From Acidobacteriota bacterium (GTDB lineage Bacteria; Acidobacteriota; Thermoanaerobaculia; UBA5066), in assembly GCA_008363385.1 (NCBI GenBank), contig RHKY01000017.1:1-64000 (forward strand): DNA of 64,000 nt, given 5' to 3'. A program made the position numbers and the translations under genes. The notes beneath the pieces were generated by a model, which saw nothing but the letters and a program-made list of their open reading frames with translations, was not told where the DNA came from and did not search any database. Each line of letters starts with the position of its first letter. The first letter of the stretch is position 1. Shown piece after piece: positions 35,139 through 44,140 of this stretch.

Positions 35139-36260
35139 TTGGAGCGCGCCCGCCTCGCGGTCGTCGCGGCTCGCTGGGATCCCTCGCGCGGCGGCGAGGA
35201 GGCGCTCCTCTCCGACCTCGCGGGGGCGCTGGCCCGGGACGGCGTCGCGGTGACCGTCCTCTGCCGGGAGGGGAGCGACGCCCGTCCCGGCGTCGCGGTC
35301 GAGTTGATGCGCGTCCCGGCCTGGCCCCGCGTCCGCGCCGAGCGGCTCTTCCGGCGCGAGGCCTCGCGGCGCGCCCTCGCCTCCGGCGGCCCGCTCCTCG
35401 CGACGCGGCCCGTCCCGTCCGCCACGCACGTCCAGCTCCACGCGGGGCTCCTCGCCGACGCCTTCGCGGCCGAGCGGGAGGCCACGCCCTCCCCGCTCCG
35501 CCGCGCCCTCTTCCCGCTCGGGAACCGGCTCAACCCGAGGCGCCGGTTCCTCCTCGCCGAAGAGCGGACGGTCCTCTCGGGCTCCCCGCGGCCGAGGCTG
35601 ATGGTCTGGTCCGCGGCTCTGCGCGACCGGGTCGTCTCCGTGCACGGCGTCCCCGCCCCGGAGGTCGCGGTCCTTCCGCCGGGGGTCGACCTCGCGCTCT
35701 TCTCCCCGGGCGAAGAGCCCCCGCCCGCCGGGCGGCTCGACCTCCTCTTCGCGGGCCGTCCCTTCGCGCTGAAGGGGCTCGCCACGGCGATCGAGGCCCT
35801 CGCGCGCCTCGTGGCGTCCGGGACCGAGGCGCGCCTCCTCGTGGCGGGCGGCGACGCGCCCGGGCCGTACGAGCGGCTCGCCCGGCGGCTGGGCGTGGGG
35901 GGGCGAGTCGAGTTCCCCGGGCGGCTGCCGCGCGCCGAGATGCCGGCGCTCTACCGGCGGTGCCACGCCCTCGTCCACCCGACGTTCCACGACCCGTTTT
36001 CGCTCGTCGCCCTGGAGGCGCTGGCGTGCGGCTGCCCGGTCGCCACCTCCCGGCGCAACGGAGCTGCCGAGGTGATCGCCGGCGGGCGGGAGGGCTTCAT
36101 CCTCGACGACCCGCGAGACGCCGCGGCGCTCTGTGCGTCGCTCTCCTCGCTCGCAGACCCGGGCCGCTCGGCGGCGATGCGGCAGGCTGCGGCCGCCCTC
36201 GGCGCGCGGTTCCCGCTCACCGCCTTCGTCCGCGAGGTGCGCGCGTGGCTCGGCCTCTGA
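35139..36260 (+). CDS. family 4 glycosyltransferase
   Basis: The 373-residue product starts at TTG 35139, 5 nt after the previous stop. It is a GT-B fold with the donor site in the C-terminal half: LLFAGRPFALKGLATAIEAL, VEFPGRLPRAEMPALYRRCH, HPTFHDPFSLVALEALACGC and PVATSRRNGAAEVI, giving the E-x7-E type motif. The N-terminal WDPSRGGEEALLSDLAGAL is an acceptor-domain loop like that of lipopolysaccharide glucosyltransferases such as WaaG. It probably adds a core sugar. It overlaps the next glycosyltransferase gene by 16 nt. Confidence 0.85.
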   Translation: MERARLAVVAARWDPSRGGEEALLSDLAGALARDGVAVTVLCREGSDARPGVAVELMRVPAWPRVRAERLFRREASRRALASGGPLLATRPVPSATHVQLHAGLLADAFAAEREATPSPLRRALFPLGNRLNPRRRFLLAEERTVLSGSPRPRLMVWSAALRDRVVSVHGVPAPEVAVLPPGVDLALFSPGEEPPPAGRLDLLFAGRPFALKGLATAIEALARLVASGTEARLLVAGGDAPGPYERLARRLGVGGRVEFPGRLPRAEMPALYRRCHALVHPTFHDPFSLVALEALACGCPVATSRRNGAAEVIAGGREGFILDDPRDAAALCASLSSLADPGRSAAMRQAAAALGARFPLTAFVREVRAWLGL

Positions 36261-37288
36261 GGCCCGGCGACGGGGAGGTCCGGCGCCTCCTCGTCGTCAA
36301 GCTCTCCTCCCTCGGGGACGTCGTCCACGCGATCCCCTCGGCGGCGGCTCTGGCGGCCCGCTACCCGGCCGCGGAGGTCGACTGGGTCGTCGAGCCGCTC
36401 GCCGCCCCCCTCGTCCGCGCCCTCCCGTTCGTCTCCCGGACGGTCGTCTTCGACGGCGGGACGGCCTTCCGCGAGGGGGGCGGGGCTTTCCTCGAAGCCG
36501 TGGCAGGGCTGCGCGAGTCGCTCGCCGGGCGGAGGTACGAGCTCGCGGTCGACCTGCAGGGGCTCCTGAGGAGCTCGCTCGTGACGGTCCTCTCCGGCGC
36601 GGCCCTGCGGATCGGGCGCGGGAGGTGGCCGTGGCTCCACCGCTCCGTCGCGATGTACGACCACCGGCGCGCGCCTCACGCCGTGGAGAACACGGCGCGC
36701 CCGCTGGCGTCGCTCGGGATCGACCCTCTCGGCGTCTACGGGGCGGGTCTTGCGGCCGTCGAGCCGCTCGCCCGCGACCTCCGGGCTCGCGGGGAGGCGC
36801 TCGCGGCCTCGCTCTCCCTCCCGCGCCCCTTCGTCGCCCTCCTCCCCGGCGCCTCGCGGCCGTCGAAGCGGCTCTCGTTCGCCGCTGCCGCCCTTCCCGC
36901 GCCGGCGGTCGTCCTGGGCGGGCCGGACGCCCGGGGCCTCGGGCCGCCGGGAGCGGTCGACCTCGCCGGGGAGCTCCCGCTCCTGGACGCGGTCGCGCTG
37001 GCGCTCGTCTCCGACCGCGCCCTCGGTGCCGACACGGGGCCGTCGCACACGGCGGCCCTCCTGGGAGCGTCGATCACGGGCGTCCACGGCCCGACGCGCG
37101 TCGGGAGGACCGGCCTGCGCGGCCCGAGGGCCCGGAGCGTGGGCGCCCCGTGCGGCGGGTGCGAGCGGCGCCGCTGCCCGCGCGCGGGGGCCTGCCTCGC
37201 CGAGGCGCTCCGCGAGGCGGTCAGGAGCGGGGGGCCGGGGCCGTCGTGGCCTCGCGAAGCCGGGACGACCACTGCCAGAGCCCGTTGA
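36245..37288 (+). CDS. family 9 glycosyltransferase (heptosyltransferase-like)
   Basis: In this 347-residue protein the N-terminal RRLLVVKLSSLGDVVHAIPS is the GT9 signature, AVDLQGLLRSS follows, and the donor-site motif is ALGADTGPSHTAALLGA plus VHGPTRVGRTG. It should transfer heptose or another sugar to the lipopolysaccharide inner core, in line with the GT4 and GT2 neighbours. The Cys-rich tail (CGGCERRRCPRAGACL) is common in GT9. The GTG start overlaps the GT4 gene by 16 nt; CTG 36257 is an alternative. The last 68 nt overlap the convergent DinB gene. Confidence 0.85.
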   Translation: MARPLRPGDGEVRRLLVVKLSSLGDVVHAIPSAAALAARYPAAEVDWVVEPLAAPLVRALPFVSRTVVFDGGTAFREGGGAFLEAVAGLRESLAGRRYELAVDLQGLLRSSLVTVLSGAALRIGRGRWPWLHRSVAMYDHRRAPHAVENTARPLASLGIDPLGVYGAGLAAVEPLARDLRARGEALAASLSLPRPFVALLPGASRPSKRLSFAAAALPAPAVVLGGPDARGLGPPGAVDLAGELPLLDAVALALVSDRALGADTGPSHTAALLGASITGVHGPTRVGRTGLRGPRARSVGAPCGGCERRRCPRAGACLAEALREAVRSGGPGPSWPREAGTTTARAR

Positions 37289-37841
37289 CGGTCTCCGGCG
37301 GAAGGCGATGGCCGAGCGCCCGGGCGGCGGCGACGAGCTGGCCGCGGTGGTGAGCCTCGTGCGACACCGCGTAGGCGCAGAAGAGGACGGCGTCGCGAGG
37401 CAGGGCGCCGAAGACGAAGGGAGCCCCGACGCCGGGGAACGGGCCGCCGTTCTCCAATGCTGCCCGGAGGAGGCGCAGCAGGGCGTCGCCGCTCGAGGCG
37501 AGCGCGTCGAGCACCTCCGCCCGGCTGGCGGTGGCTCGGCCGAGGGGAGGAGGGACGGCGATGCCGGAGAGCTTCCCGAGGCCGTTCATCCAGAGGCGGC
37601 GGCAGTTGTGGAGGTGAACGGCCACGCTCCGGACCGTCCGGCGGGGAGCGCCCGGCAGCGCGAGCGGCCACAGAACGTCCGGGAGGCGCTCGACGAGGAA
37701 GGCGGTGGCCCGGCAGCTGACGCGCCACGCGTCCAGGACCGGCTCGTGAGACGAGCCCCCGGCCGGGATCCCGGAGGGCACGTCCGGCGGCCGGCCCCGC
37801 GAGGCGGCGATCCGCGGCGGGTCCACGCGAGAGCGCTTCAC
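37221..37841 (-). CDS. DinB/YfiT-like four-helix protein
   Basis: The 206-residue product carries His residues placed as in the DinB metal site (VAVHLHNCRRLW and AVSHEAHHRGQLVAAAR). Members bind nickel or zinc, and some act as thiol-dependent S-transferases. Its GTG overlaps the stop of the zinc-ribbon gene upstream in GTGA. The 3' end overlaps the convergent GT9 gene by 68 nt, so the end ‘SRLREATTAPAPRS’ is read from the strand opposite the GT9 C-terminus. It is the first gene of the small-gene region. Confidence 0.75.
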   Translation of the reverse strand: MKRSRVDPPRIAASRGRPPDVPSGIPAGGSSHEPVLDAWRVSCRATAFLVERLPDVLWPLALPGAPRRTVRSVAVHLHNCRRLWMNGLGKLSGIAVPPPLGRATASRAEVLDALASSGDALLRLLRAALENGGPFPGVGAPFVFGALPRDAVLFCAYAVSHEAHHRGQLVAAARALGHRLPPETVNGLWQWSSRLREATTAPAPRS

Positions 37842-38080
37842 GCCGGGCGAGGCGGGCCGGGGGCGGTCCGGCCGAACAGCTGGATGCGGCCGCAGTCGCC
37901 GCAGAGGAAGGCCGCGACGCGGCCCGCGACGGGCAGCTTTCCGGTCCAGAAGCTCCGGGACGCGTCCGGCAAGACGTACTCGAGGAAGCCGGGCTCGGGA
38001 CCGAGCGACCTGTCGAGGATCCGGATCTCGAGTGCCTTCCCCGGACAGCCGGGGCACTGGATGGCGTGAGGCTCCGTCAC
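37838..38080 (-). CDS. small zinc-ribbon protein
   Basis: The 80-residue product has CPGC (9-12) and CGDC (60-63), forming a two-knuckle zinc ribbon. The segment between (LEIRILDRSLGPEPGFLEYV) is beta-rich. It resembles small PF20097-like proteins recalled from environmental genomes; function is unknown. It is coupled to the DinB gene by a 4-nt overlap. Confidence 0.7.
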   Translation of the reverse strand: MTEPHAIQCPGCPGKALEIRILDRSLGPEPGFLEYVLPDASRSFWTGKLPVAGRVAAFLCGDCGRIQLFGRTAPGPPRPA

Positions 38081-38203
38081 GGTCGCGTCTCCTTCCTCCG
38101 GTCCCCTCCGATCCGACGGCGCTCCGAGCTCCCGCCGGCCGCATCTCGTCGGACGACCCAGGGCGTGTGAAAGATCACGAGGATGTCGCCATCGGCGGCC
38201 CGC

Positions 38204-38590
38204 CTACTGGCCCGCCGGCGGCTCCCAGAGCTCGACCTTGTTCCCGTCGGGATCGAGGACCCAACCGAAGCGGCCGAACTCCGACTCCTCGACCTTGTCG
38301 ACGACGTTGCATCCCTCCTCGCGGAGGAGGGCGAGGAGGCCGTGGAGGTCCGCGACCCGGTAGTTCACCATGAACGGCGACGTGCTCGGGGCGAAGTAGT
38401 CGCTGCTCGAGGCGGACACGTTCCAGACGGTCGTGCCCGCCACGGGGCTGCCGTCGGCGTCGGTCCACCGGAAGGCGGCGCCGCCCCACTCCTGGACGTC
38501 TATTCCCAGGTGCCTCTGGTACCAGGCGCGCAAGGCAACGGGGTCCTGGGACTTGAAGAAGATGCCCCCGATACCGGTGACTCTCCGCAT
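38204..38590 (-). CDS. VOC-superfamily (glyoxalase/bleomycin-resistance fold) protein
   Basis: The 128-residue product starts MRRVTGIGGIFFKSQDPVAL and ends GWVLDPDGNKVELWEPP, the two ends of the paired beta-alpha-beta-beta-beta modules of VOC enzymes. The C-terminal metal-ligand Glu (VELW) is present. It is a single-domain dimer by family expectation, and the substrate is unknown. It is preceded by a space of 235 nt (38591-38825) in which no gene or site was recognised. Confidence 0.82.
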   Translation of the reverse strand: MRRVTGIGGIFFKSQDPVALRAWYQRHLGIDVQEWGGAAFRWTDADGSPVAGTTVWNVSASSSDYFAPSTSPFMVNYRVADLHGLLALLREEGCNVVDKVEESEFGRFGWVLDPDGNKVELWEPPAGQ

Positions 38591-38825
38591 GTGAGCCTCC
38601 TCGGCGCCGAAGACGCCCCGGGGTCGCGTGACGACGCCGGATACTACCGTGTCAGGAGCGCCGGCGACCTGGTGCCGGCAGGAGCCCGGGGACCGGAACG
38701 CCCGGGGCGGGGAGACGGCTCGCTCCTCCTTCCGCGCCTCGTGGCCGCGCTCGACGCGCCACCGGAGCCTCGCCCCGCGGCCGTACGTCGCCAGCGGAGC
38801 GCCGCGCGTCGGCTGGATCCCGGCA

Positions 38826-39212
38826 TCACCCGCTCGCTCGCGGTTCGGGCGCGAAGGCCAGGCGCTCGAAGGCCAGGGCGGCGAGAGCGCCGGCGGCGTA
38901 CATGAGGAGGTCGAGGGGGTCGAACGTGCGGCCGAAGAGGGGAACGCCGAAGTACTGAAGGAGCTCGACGGTCGCGCCGACCGAGAAGACAGCCGCCGCG
39001 CGTACGGCCGGACGGCGAAGAGCCGGCGAACGGTCCAGGCCGACCCCGAGGAGCAGGACGAGCGAGAACGGAAGGGCCAGGTCGATCAGGTAGCCGGTCA
39101 CGAAGGCGCGGAATGGGCCGCGATAGTGGGGCCCGGTGAAGAGGTGAAGCCCGGCGACGGCCAGGCAGACCGCGACGACCACGGGCTTGCGGGAGAGGTC
39201 GAGGGAACGCAT
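38826..39212 (-). CDS. VanZ-like small membrane protein
   Basis: The 128-residue product has four hydrophobic segments (12-30, 38-58, 72-90 and 100-118), with the sequence ELLQYFGVPLFGRTFDPLDL ahead of the last helix. That is the VanZ-family signature of a Glu, a Phe-rich loop and an Asp at a helix start. Inner membrane, function unknown. It is not linked to glycopeptide-resistance genes here. Confidence 0.65.
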   Translation of the reverse strand: MRSLDLSRKPVVVAVCLAVAGLHLFTGPHYRGPFRAFVTGYLIDLALPFSLVLLLGVGLDRSPALRRPAVRAAAVFSVGATVELLQYFGVPLFGRTFDPLDLLMYAAGALAALAFERLAFAPEPRASG

Positions 39213-39342
39213 CGGCGACCGAGGGCCATCGTACGAGGAGAGACCACAGCGGGAAAGCCGAGGGCAGAGAGATCAGCCCCCGTCACCACGGGAGGGGACG
39301 CGTGGAGCGTCTGCCCGGGACGGCCGCGCCCCCGCGCAGCGG

Positions 39343-39801
39343 TCAAGTCCGCCCCCAGCCGGGCAGGGCCGCCGCCTGCCGGATCCACGCCTCCATCCGG
39401 GCCTCGTCGAGGTCGTCCTCGTGGAGGTCGATCCAGCGTGCCTCCGCCCCGGTTCCTCCCGGCGGAACGGGTCGCAGCGACGTGCCGCGGAAGAAGCTCA
39501 CCTTGACGTAGCGGGTGAAGACGTGAAACGACAGGAACCATCCTTGGCCCTCGACGCCGTAGAAGGGCGAGTTCCACTTCACGGCCTTGCGCACCCCCGG
39601 GACGTTGCGCGCGACGAGCGCGTCGAGGCGGCGCCCGAGGTCGCGCTTCCAGCCCGGCATCGCGGCGATGTAGGCCTGGACCGGGGCGTCGCCGTCCGCC
39701 TTGGCGATCCGGGGGTTGCCCCCCGCCAGGAGCGCCGGCTCCGCGGGCGTCCGGACCCTGCCGGCACGTCGTGCCGTTGGCCTTCGCCTTCTGGTCGCCA
39801 T
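39343..39801 (-). CDS. DUF1801 protein (first of three paralogues)
   Basis: The product has 152 residues from the ATG with GGAGG 5 nt upstream. The core VQAYIAAMPGWKRDLGRRLD, RKAVKWNSPFYGVEGQGWFL and VKVSFFRGTSL is the DUF1801 (YdhG-like) pattern. A basic N-terminal tail precedes it. Function is unknown for the family. Two other members occur at 40398-40787 and 48044-48550. Confidence 0.8.
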   Translation of the reverse strand: MATRRRRPTARRAGRVRTPAEPALLAGGNPRIAKADGDAPVQAYIAAMPGWKRDLGRRLDALVARNVPGVRKAVKWNSPFYGVEGQGWFLSFHVFTRYVKVSFFRGTSLRPVPPGGTGAEARWIDLHEDDLDEARMEAWIRQAAALPGWGRT

Positions 39802-39892
39802 CGTCACCTCCCGGCCCGCCGGTCGACGGAGACCGTCACGCCTCGGCCCGGCGCGCAGGACGGGAGCCGGGACGAGAGGTCGGGCCGCGCCG

Positions 39893-40315
39893 TCAGGCCT
39901 CGCGCTCCACGAGCGCCTTGAAGTTGTCGAGGATCGCCTGCCATCCCGATCGCTGCAGCTCCCGGGAGGCGCCGGGGTCCGGGGCGAAGGTCTCGACCAC
40001 CTCCGTGCCTCCCGCGACCGCCGTGAACGCGACCACGACCTCCCGTCCGTCGGAGAGGAGGTACTTCAGGCGCTCGAAGGGCGCGACCTCGAGGTACCGC
40101 CCCTCGAAGTCGAACGCCATCGAGCCGTCCCTGGCGGCCATGCGGAAGCGAAAGGCTCCGCCCGCCCGCAGGTCGGCCTCGGCCGCGGGACACGACCAGT
40201 CGTCGCTGGCGAAGTTCCACTGCGTGACGAGCCGCGGATCCGTGAAGACGTGCCAGGCGCGTCGCGCGTCGGCGGACACGGTCACGCGGACGGTGATCGG
40301 CGAGGGATCCTGCAT
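39893..40315 (-). CDS. SRPBCC/AHSA1-type protein
   Basis: The 140-residue product follows the AHSA1 pattern throughout: ITVRVTVSADARRAWHVFTD at the N-terminus, WNFASDDWSCPAAEADLRAG, RYLEVAPFERLKYLL, and the C-terminal helix GWQAILDNFKALVEREA. It is a helix-grip fold that binds hydrophobic ligands. It often pairs with ArsR regulators, but none is nearby. Confidence 0.85.
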   Translation of the reverse strand: MQDPSPITVRVTVSADARRAWHVFTDPRLVTQWNFASDDWSCPAAEADLRAGGAFRFRMAARDGSMAFDFEGRYLEVAPFERLKYLLSDGREVVVAFTAVAGGTEVVETFAPDPGASRELQRSGWQAILDNFKALVEREA

Positions 40316-40397
40316 GCGGGCCTCCTGGAAAGAGCGACGAGGAGTGGTGCGTGACCCGAGGGGAACGGAGCGGGGGCGCGGGGACGCCGGGACCCTC

Positions 40398-40787
40398 TCA
40401 TCTCAACCGTTCCAGCCGGCCCTTCCGGGACACCAGGTTCTTGTAGTCCCACTGGATGTCGCGCGCCTTCGCCAGCCAGCGCCTCAGGTCCGCCGTGTCG
40501 ATCTGGTCGGCGGCGGTGTAGCGGGCCTCGGCGGCCTTGAAGCTGCCCTCGTCCTTCAGCCCTTCCTCCCCGAACGACTGACCGCTCCAGAAGAGGAGCC
40601 GGACGCAGCCCTTCAGCCTGCTGTACCCGACGACGGGGTTCCCGTCCAGGAACCAGACCGGATGGGCGTGCCAGATCTTGTTCTCTGCCTCGGGCAGGTG
40701 CCGGTCGATCTCCGCCGCGAGGAGACCGCAGATCGTCCGTTCCTTCGGGGCCAGGGAGTCGTTGTACGTGACCGTGTCCGGGTGCAT
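40398..40787 (-). CDS. DUF1801 protein (second paralogue)
   Basis: The 129-residue product has KIWHAHPVWFLDGNPVVGYS and VRLLFWSGQSFGEEGL, which match the DUF1801 strand pattern. The length is about right for a single domain. Function is unknown. It lies between the SRPBCC gene and a divergent dimeric-barrel gene. Confidence 0.75.
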   Translation of the reverse strand: MHPDTVTYNDSLAPKERTICGLLAAEIDRHLPEAENKIWHAHPVWFLDGNPVVGYSRLKGCVRLLFWSGQSFGEEGLKDEGSFKAAEARYTAADQIDTADLRRWLAKARDIQWDYKNLVSRKGRLERLR

Positions 40788-40935
40788 GGCAGTCCTCTCT
40801 GGTTTCGCCGGAGCGCCGGGTCGGGCGACCCGGTCTCCTCCGGCTCGTGGGGCGGAGGTGGTGTCCCCCTCTCGCCCGAGCCGTCAGAATCGGAGCCGCG
40901 ACGAGCAGACGGCGCCGGGGCGATGGAGGTGGTCC

Positions 40936-41250
40936 GTGGTCGTCAGGGTCTGGAGCGGCCGTACCAGCGAAGCGAAGGCCCGGGAGTACGAGAGGTTCCT
41001 GAAGGAGACCGCGTACCCCGACTACGGTGACGTGGAAGGGAACCTCGGGTGGCTCCTGCTGCGGCGGAAACGGGAGGGCGTGGTCGAGTTCACGCTGCTG
41101 TCGCTCTGGGAGTCGATGGAGGCGATCCGCCGATACGCGGGGGACGCCGTGGAGCGGCCGAAGTACTACGCCGAGGACCGGGCGGCCCTCCTCGAGCTGC
41201 CGGAACGCGCGGACCACTACGAGGTGGTCGACATGCGGCTGAAGCCATAG
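40936..41250 (+). CDS. dimeric alpha-beta barrel protein (antibiotic-biosynthesis-monooxygenase-like)
   Basis: The 104-residue product starts at a GTG with GGAGG 6 nt upstream. VVVRVWSGRTSEAKAREYER, EGNLGWLLLRRKREGVVEF and LSLWESMEAIRRYAG follow the beta-alpha-beta order of dimeric barrels such as ABM domains. No catalytic His is obvious, and function is unknown. It is one of only two plus-strand genes between 37.3 and 53 kb. Confidence 0.7.
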   Translation: MVVRVWSGRTSEAKAREYERFLKETAYPDYGDVEGNLGWLLLRRKREGVVEFTLLSLWESMEAIRRYAGDAVERPKYYAEDRAALLELPERADHYEVVDMRLKP

Positions 41251-41255
41251 AGCGA

Positions 41256-41278
41256 GGGCGGGCGGCGCTCGCCCGCCC
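41256..41278. terminator. GC-rich hairpin between convergent genes
   Basis: The stem GGGCGGGCG/CGCCCGCCC (9 bp) with a 5-nt loop starts 6 nt after the plus-strand stop and lies before the end of the convergent gene at 41304. It has no U-tract; it probably serves both genes. Confidence 0.6.
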
Positions 41279-41303
41279 GGGGCGGCCGGGCCACGAGCCG
41301 GCG

Positions 41304-41810
41304 TCACGGGGCGGCCGGCAGACGGCTCAGGGCGACCGCGGACAGGTACAGCCCGACGCCGAAGACGGCGTGCGTCGCGAGGCTCTTGAGCCGGGCCCGC
41401 GCCGGCGCCGGCGTCCTCGACGACGCGACGCCGAGGCCGAGGGAGGGCTGCAGGACGAAGAGCGGGAACACGACCGTGACGACGCCGTAGAGGAGCGCCG
41501 GGAGAACGGTCGGCCGCGAGAGCCAGTCGCCGGGCACGAGCGCGAGGAACCCGAGGGCGAGCGCGATGCCGATCGTGTAGTGGGCGACCCAGCCGGCCGC
41601 GCACTCCAGACGCCTCGGCGGCGCGGCGGCGATGCTGGCGTGCGAGAACGTGCCCAGCGGCATGTGGAGGAGCCAGCGGCCGAGCAGGCAGTAGCTGAGC
41701 GACGGGATGCGGAACGCTCGCTTCAGGAAGAGGTTCCAGGCGTCCATGAGGAGGCAGGCGCCGGCGCCGATCGCGACGGCGCCGAGGACGTGCGGCGGAG
41801 CGACGTTCAC
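41304..41810 (-). CDS. DUF2938 membrane protein
   Basis: The 168-residue product has four hydrophobic segments. VLGAVAIGAGACLLMDAWNL, GRWLLHMPLGTFSHASI and AGWVAHYTIGIALALGF are the characteristic blocks of DUF2938. Function unknown, inner membrane. It follows the AraC-type regulator gene on the same strand by 37 nt, so it could be its target or co-transcribed with it. Confidence 0.78.
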   Translation of the reverse strand: MNVAPPHVLGAVAIGAGACLLMDAWNLFLKRAFRIPSLSYCLLGRWLLHMPLGTFSHASIAAAPPRRLECAAGWVAHYTIGIALALGFLALVPGDWLSRPTVLPALLYGVVTVVFPLFVLQPSLGLGVASSRTPAPARARLKSLATHAVFGVGLYLSAVALSRLPAAP

Positions 41811-41847
41811 GCGCGGCCTCGACGCGGCCGCGGCGTCGGGCCGCGGC

Positions 41848-42903
41848 TCATGACCGGGCGCCCGTCGCTCGGCCGCGGCTCCCGGGACCGGCCGAGGGGT
41901 CCGGAAGCGCGGGCTTCGGCATCCGGAACTTGCGCCGGTAGGCGCCGGGCGCCAGGCCGGTCGTCCGCCGGAACAGGCGGCGGAAGAACGCGGGCTCCTC
42001 GTAGCCGACCTGCCAGGCGATCTCGTCGACCGGCGACTCCGTGCGCTCGAGCCTTCGGCGCGCCTCCTCCGTGCGCAGCCGGTGCACGTAGGCGAGCGGC
42101 GGGTGCCCCGTCGCCCGGGTGAAGCGCCGCTTGAAGCTGCGCTCGGGGATCCCCGACCGCCTGGCGACGTCCTGGACGGGGTTGGCGTCGCAGAAGTGCG
42201 TCTCCAGCCAGTCCTGGGCGGCCGCGACGACCGCGTCGCCGTGATCGCGGCGCGCGGAGAAGACGATGTACGGAGCGAGGCCTTCCTGGTGGAGCTGGAG
42301 GGCGTAGAACTTCGCCGCCGACTGGGCGACGGAGACGCCGGCGAACCGGGCGATCAGGTAGAGCGCGAGGTCGTGCCAGCTCGTGGAGGCCCCGGACGAG
42401 ACCAGCTGCTCGCGCTCGCCCGCGGCGACGAGCGCGCGCTCCGGGTGAAGGCGTATCCGCGGGAAGAGGCGGCGGAAGCCGCTCGCGTACGACCAGTGGA
42501 TGGTCGAGTCGTGCCCGTCGAAGAGCCCGGTCTCGGCCAGCAGGAAGAGGCCCGAGCACGCCGAGCACAGCACGGCGCCGCGCGCGTGCATGGCCGCGAC
42601 CCACTCGACGAGCGCCTTGTACCTGCCGGTCCGCCACTCGCCGTGCGGCACCAGCAGCGAGGGGACGATCACCACGTCGGTGCGGGCGACGTCGTGCACG
42701 GACCTCTGCACCTCGAGCGTGATCCCGCCCGGCGAGCGGGCGGCGCCGCGCGCCTGGCCGACGATCTCGACGTCGAGGAGGTCGGGCGCCGGGGAAGCGC
42801 CGAGGGCCTCGAGCGAGGCCAGCGAGCCCAGCACGTCGTGCAGGCCGCTCATGGTGGACGCCATGGCCTCCGGGACCGCGACGACGCTGACGTGGTGGTT
42901 CAC
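41848..42903 (-). CDS. GlxA-type AraC-family regulator
   Basis: The 351-residue product starts at a GTG. An N-terminal DJ-1/PfpI-like domain (HHVSVVAVPEAMASTMSGLH, LCSACSGLFLLAETGLFDG with the nucleophile-elbow Cys) is followed by a tandem AraC helix-turn-helix (VQDVARRSGIPERSFKRRFT and VDEIAWQVGYEEPAFFRRLF). It is probably a repressor or activator responding to a small metabolite. The divergent neighbour at 43026 is a methyltransferase, and the 122-nt gap between them could hold its operator. Confidence 0.88.
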   Translation of the reverse strand: MNHHVSVVAVPEAMASTMSGLHDVLGSLASLEALGASPAPDLLDVEIVGQARGAARSPGGITLEVQRSVHDVARTDVVIVPSLLVPHGEWRTGRYKALVEWVAAMHARGAVLCSACSGLFLLAETGLFDGHDSTIHWSYASGFRRLFPRIRLHPERALVAAGEREQLVSSGASTSWHDLALYLIARFAGVSVAQSAAKFYALQLHQEGLAPYIVFSARRDHGDAVVAAAQDWLETHFCDANPVQDVARRSGIPERSFKRRFTRATGHPPLAYVHRLRTEEARRRLERTESPVDEIAWQVGYEEPAFFRRLFRRTTGLAPGAYRRKFRMPKPALPDPSAGPGSRGRATGARS

Positions 42904-43025
42904 GCCCGGATCCTCTCCTCCCGGCCGCCGTGGCGCGAATGACCCGGAACTGGCTCGCCCGGATCTCCGCACGGGAGCGCCGGCTCGGCAAGCTGCGCGT
43001 CGACCTCGAAGAGGAGGCTACCGCG

Positions 43026-44090
43026 ATGACGACACAGATGGACCCCCGGGCGCTCGACGACTTCATCGGCAAGGTCCTGGGCGACCTCGCCGGCAGCTAC
43101 GGCGGCGTGATGGTGAGCCTCGGCGAGAAGCTGGGGCTCTACAAGGCGATGCGCGGCGCCGGACCGCTCACCCCGGGCGAGCTGGCCAAGCGGGCCGGGT
43201 GCGCCGAGCGGTACGTGCGCGAGTGGCTCGCCTCGCAGGCGGCCGCCGGCTACGTCCGCTACCACCCGTCCAGCGCGACCTACGAGCTCACGCCCGAGCA
43301 GGCGGCCGTGCTGGCGGACGAGACGAGCCCGGCCTACTTCCCGCCGGCCTGGCAGGTGGTCGCCTCCATGTGGCACGACGAGGAGAAGACGCTCCACGCG
43401 ATCCGCGAAGGCACGGGGGTGCGCTGGGGCGAGCACGACGATCGGCTGTTCTGCGGGGTGGCCGCGTTCTACCGCAACGGCTATCGCGCCAACCTCGTCT
43501 CCAGCTGGCTGCCGGCCCTGGACGGCGTCGTCGCCCGGCTGGAGGCCGGCGCGCGCGTCGCCGACGTCGGCTGTGGGCACGGCCACTCCACGGTCCTGAT
43601 GGCCGAGGCGTTCCCGCGCTCGACGTTCCTCGGCGTCGACAGCCACGAGGGCTCCCTCCGCACGGCGCGCGAGCACGCCGCGGCGGCCGGGGTGGAGGGG
43701 CGCGTGACCTTCGAGACCGCCGAGGCCGACGCCTACCGCAAGGGGGAGTTCGACCTGGTCTGCTTCTTCGACTGCCTGCACGACATGGGGCACCCCGACG
43801 CGGCCGCGCGGCACGCGCGCGGCGCGCTGGCGGAGGGGGGCACGGTCATGCTGGTCGAGCCCTACGCGGAGGATCGGGTCGAGGACAACCTGCACACCGT
43901 CGGAAGGCTCTACTACTCGGCTTCGACCACGCTCTGCTGCGCGCACGCGATCGCCGAGAGCGGCCCCTACGTCCTCGGGGCCCAGGCGGGGAGCGCGCGC
44001 CTCGAGAGGATCTTCCGCGAGGCGGGCTTCGGGACCTTCCGGGTCGCGGCGCGGACGCCCTTCAACCTCATCCTGGAGGCACGCCCCTGA
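43026..44090 (+). CDS. Rv2258c-like SAM-dependent methyltransferase
   Basis: The 354-residue product starts at the ATG with GAGGAGG 8 nt upstream; a longer frame before it has no good start. A winged-helix N-terminus (PLTPGELAKRAGCAERYVRE, AAGYVRYH) is followed by the Rossmann domain with motif I ARVADVGCGHGHSTV, DSHEGSL, FDLVCFFDCLHDMGHP and MLVEPYAEDR. This two-domain form is that of the Rv2258c-like and ubiE/COQ5-like small-molecule methyltransferases. The substrate is unknown. Confidence 0.82.
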   Translation: MTTQMDPRALDDFIGKVLGDLAGSYGGVMVSLGEKLGLYKAMRGAGPLTPGELAKRAGCAERYVREWLASQAAAGYVRYHPSSATYELTPEQAAVLADETSPAYFPPAWQVVASMWHDEEKTLHAIREGTGVRWGEHDDRLFCGVAAFYRNGYRANLVSSWLPALDGVVARLEAGARVADVGCGHGHSTVLMAEAFPRSTFLGVDSHEGSLRTAREHAAAAGVEGRVTFETAEADAYRKGEFDLVCFFDCLHDMGHPDAAARHARGALAEGGTVMLVEPYAEDRVEDNLHTVGRLYYSASTTLCCAHAIAESGPYVLGAQAGSARLERIFREAGFGTFRVAARTPFNLILEARP

Positions 44091-44140
44091 CGCGGCCGGC
44101 ACCCGGCCGAGAGCGCCTCCGGGCCCGCTGCCACGCCGGG

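Noticed and set aside
38591-38825. Possible gene or tRNA in the 235-nt space before the VOC gene
   Set aside because: No start with SD, no T-loop or cloverleaf, and no palindromic site could be supported.
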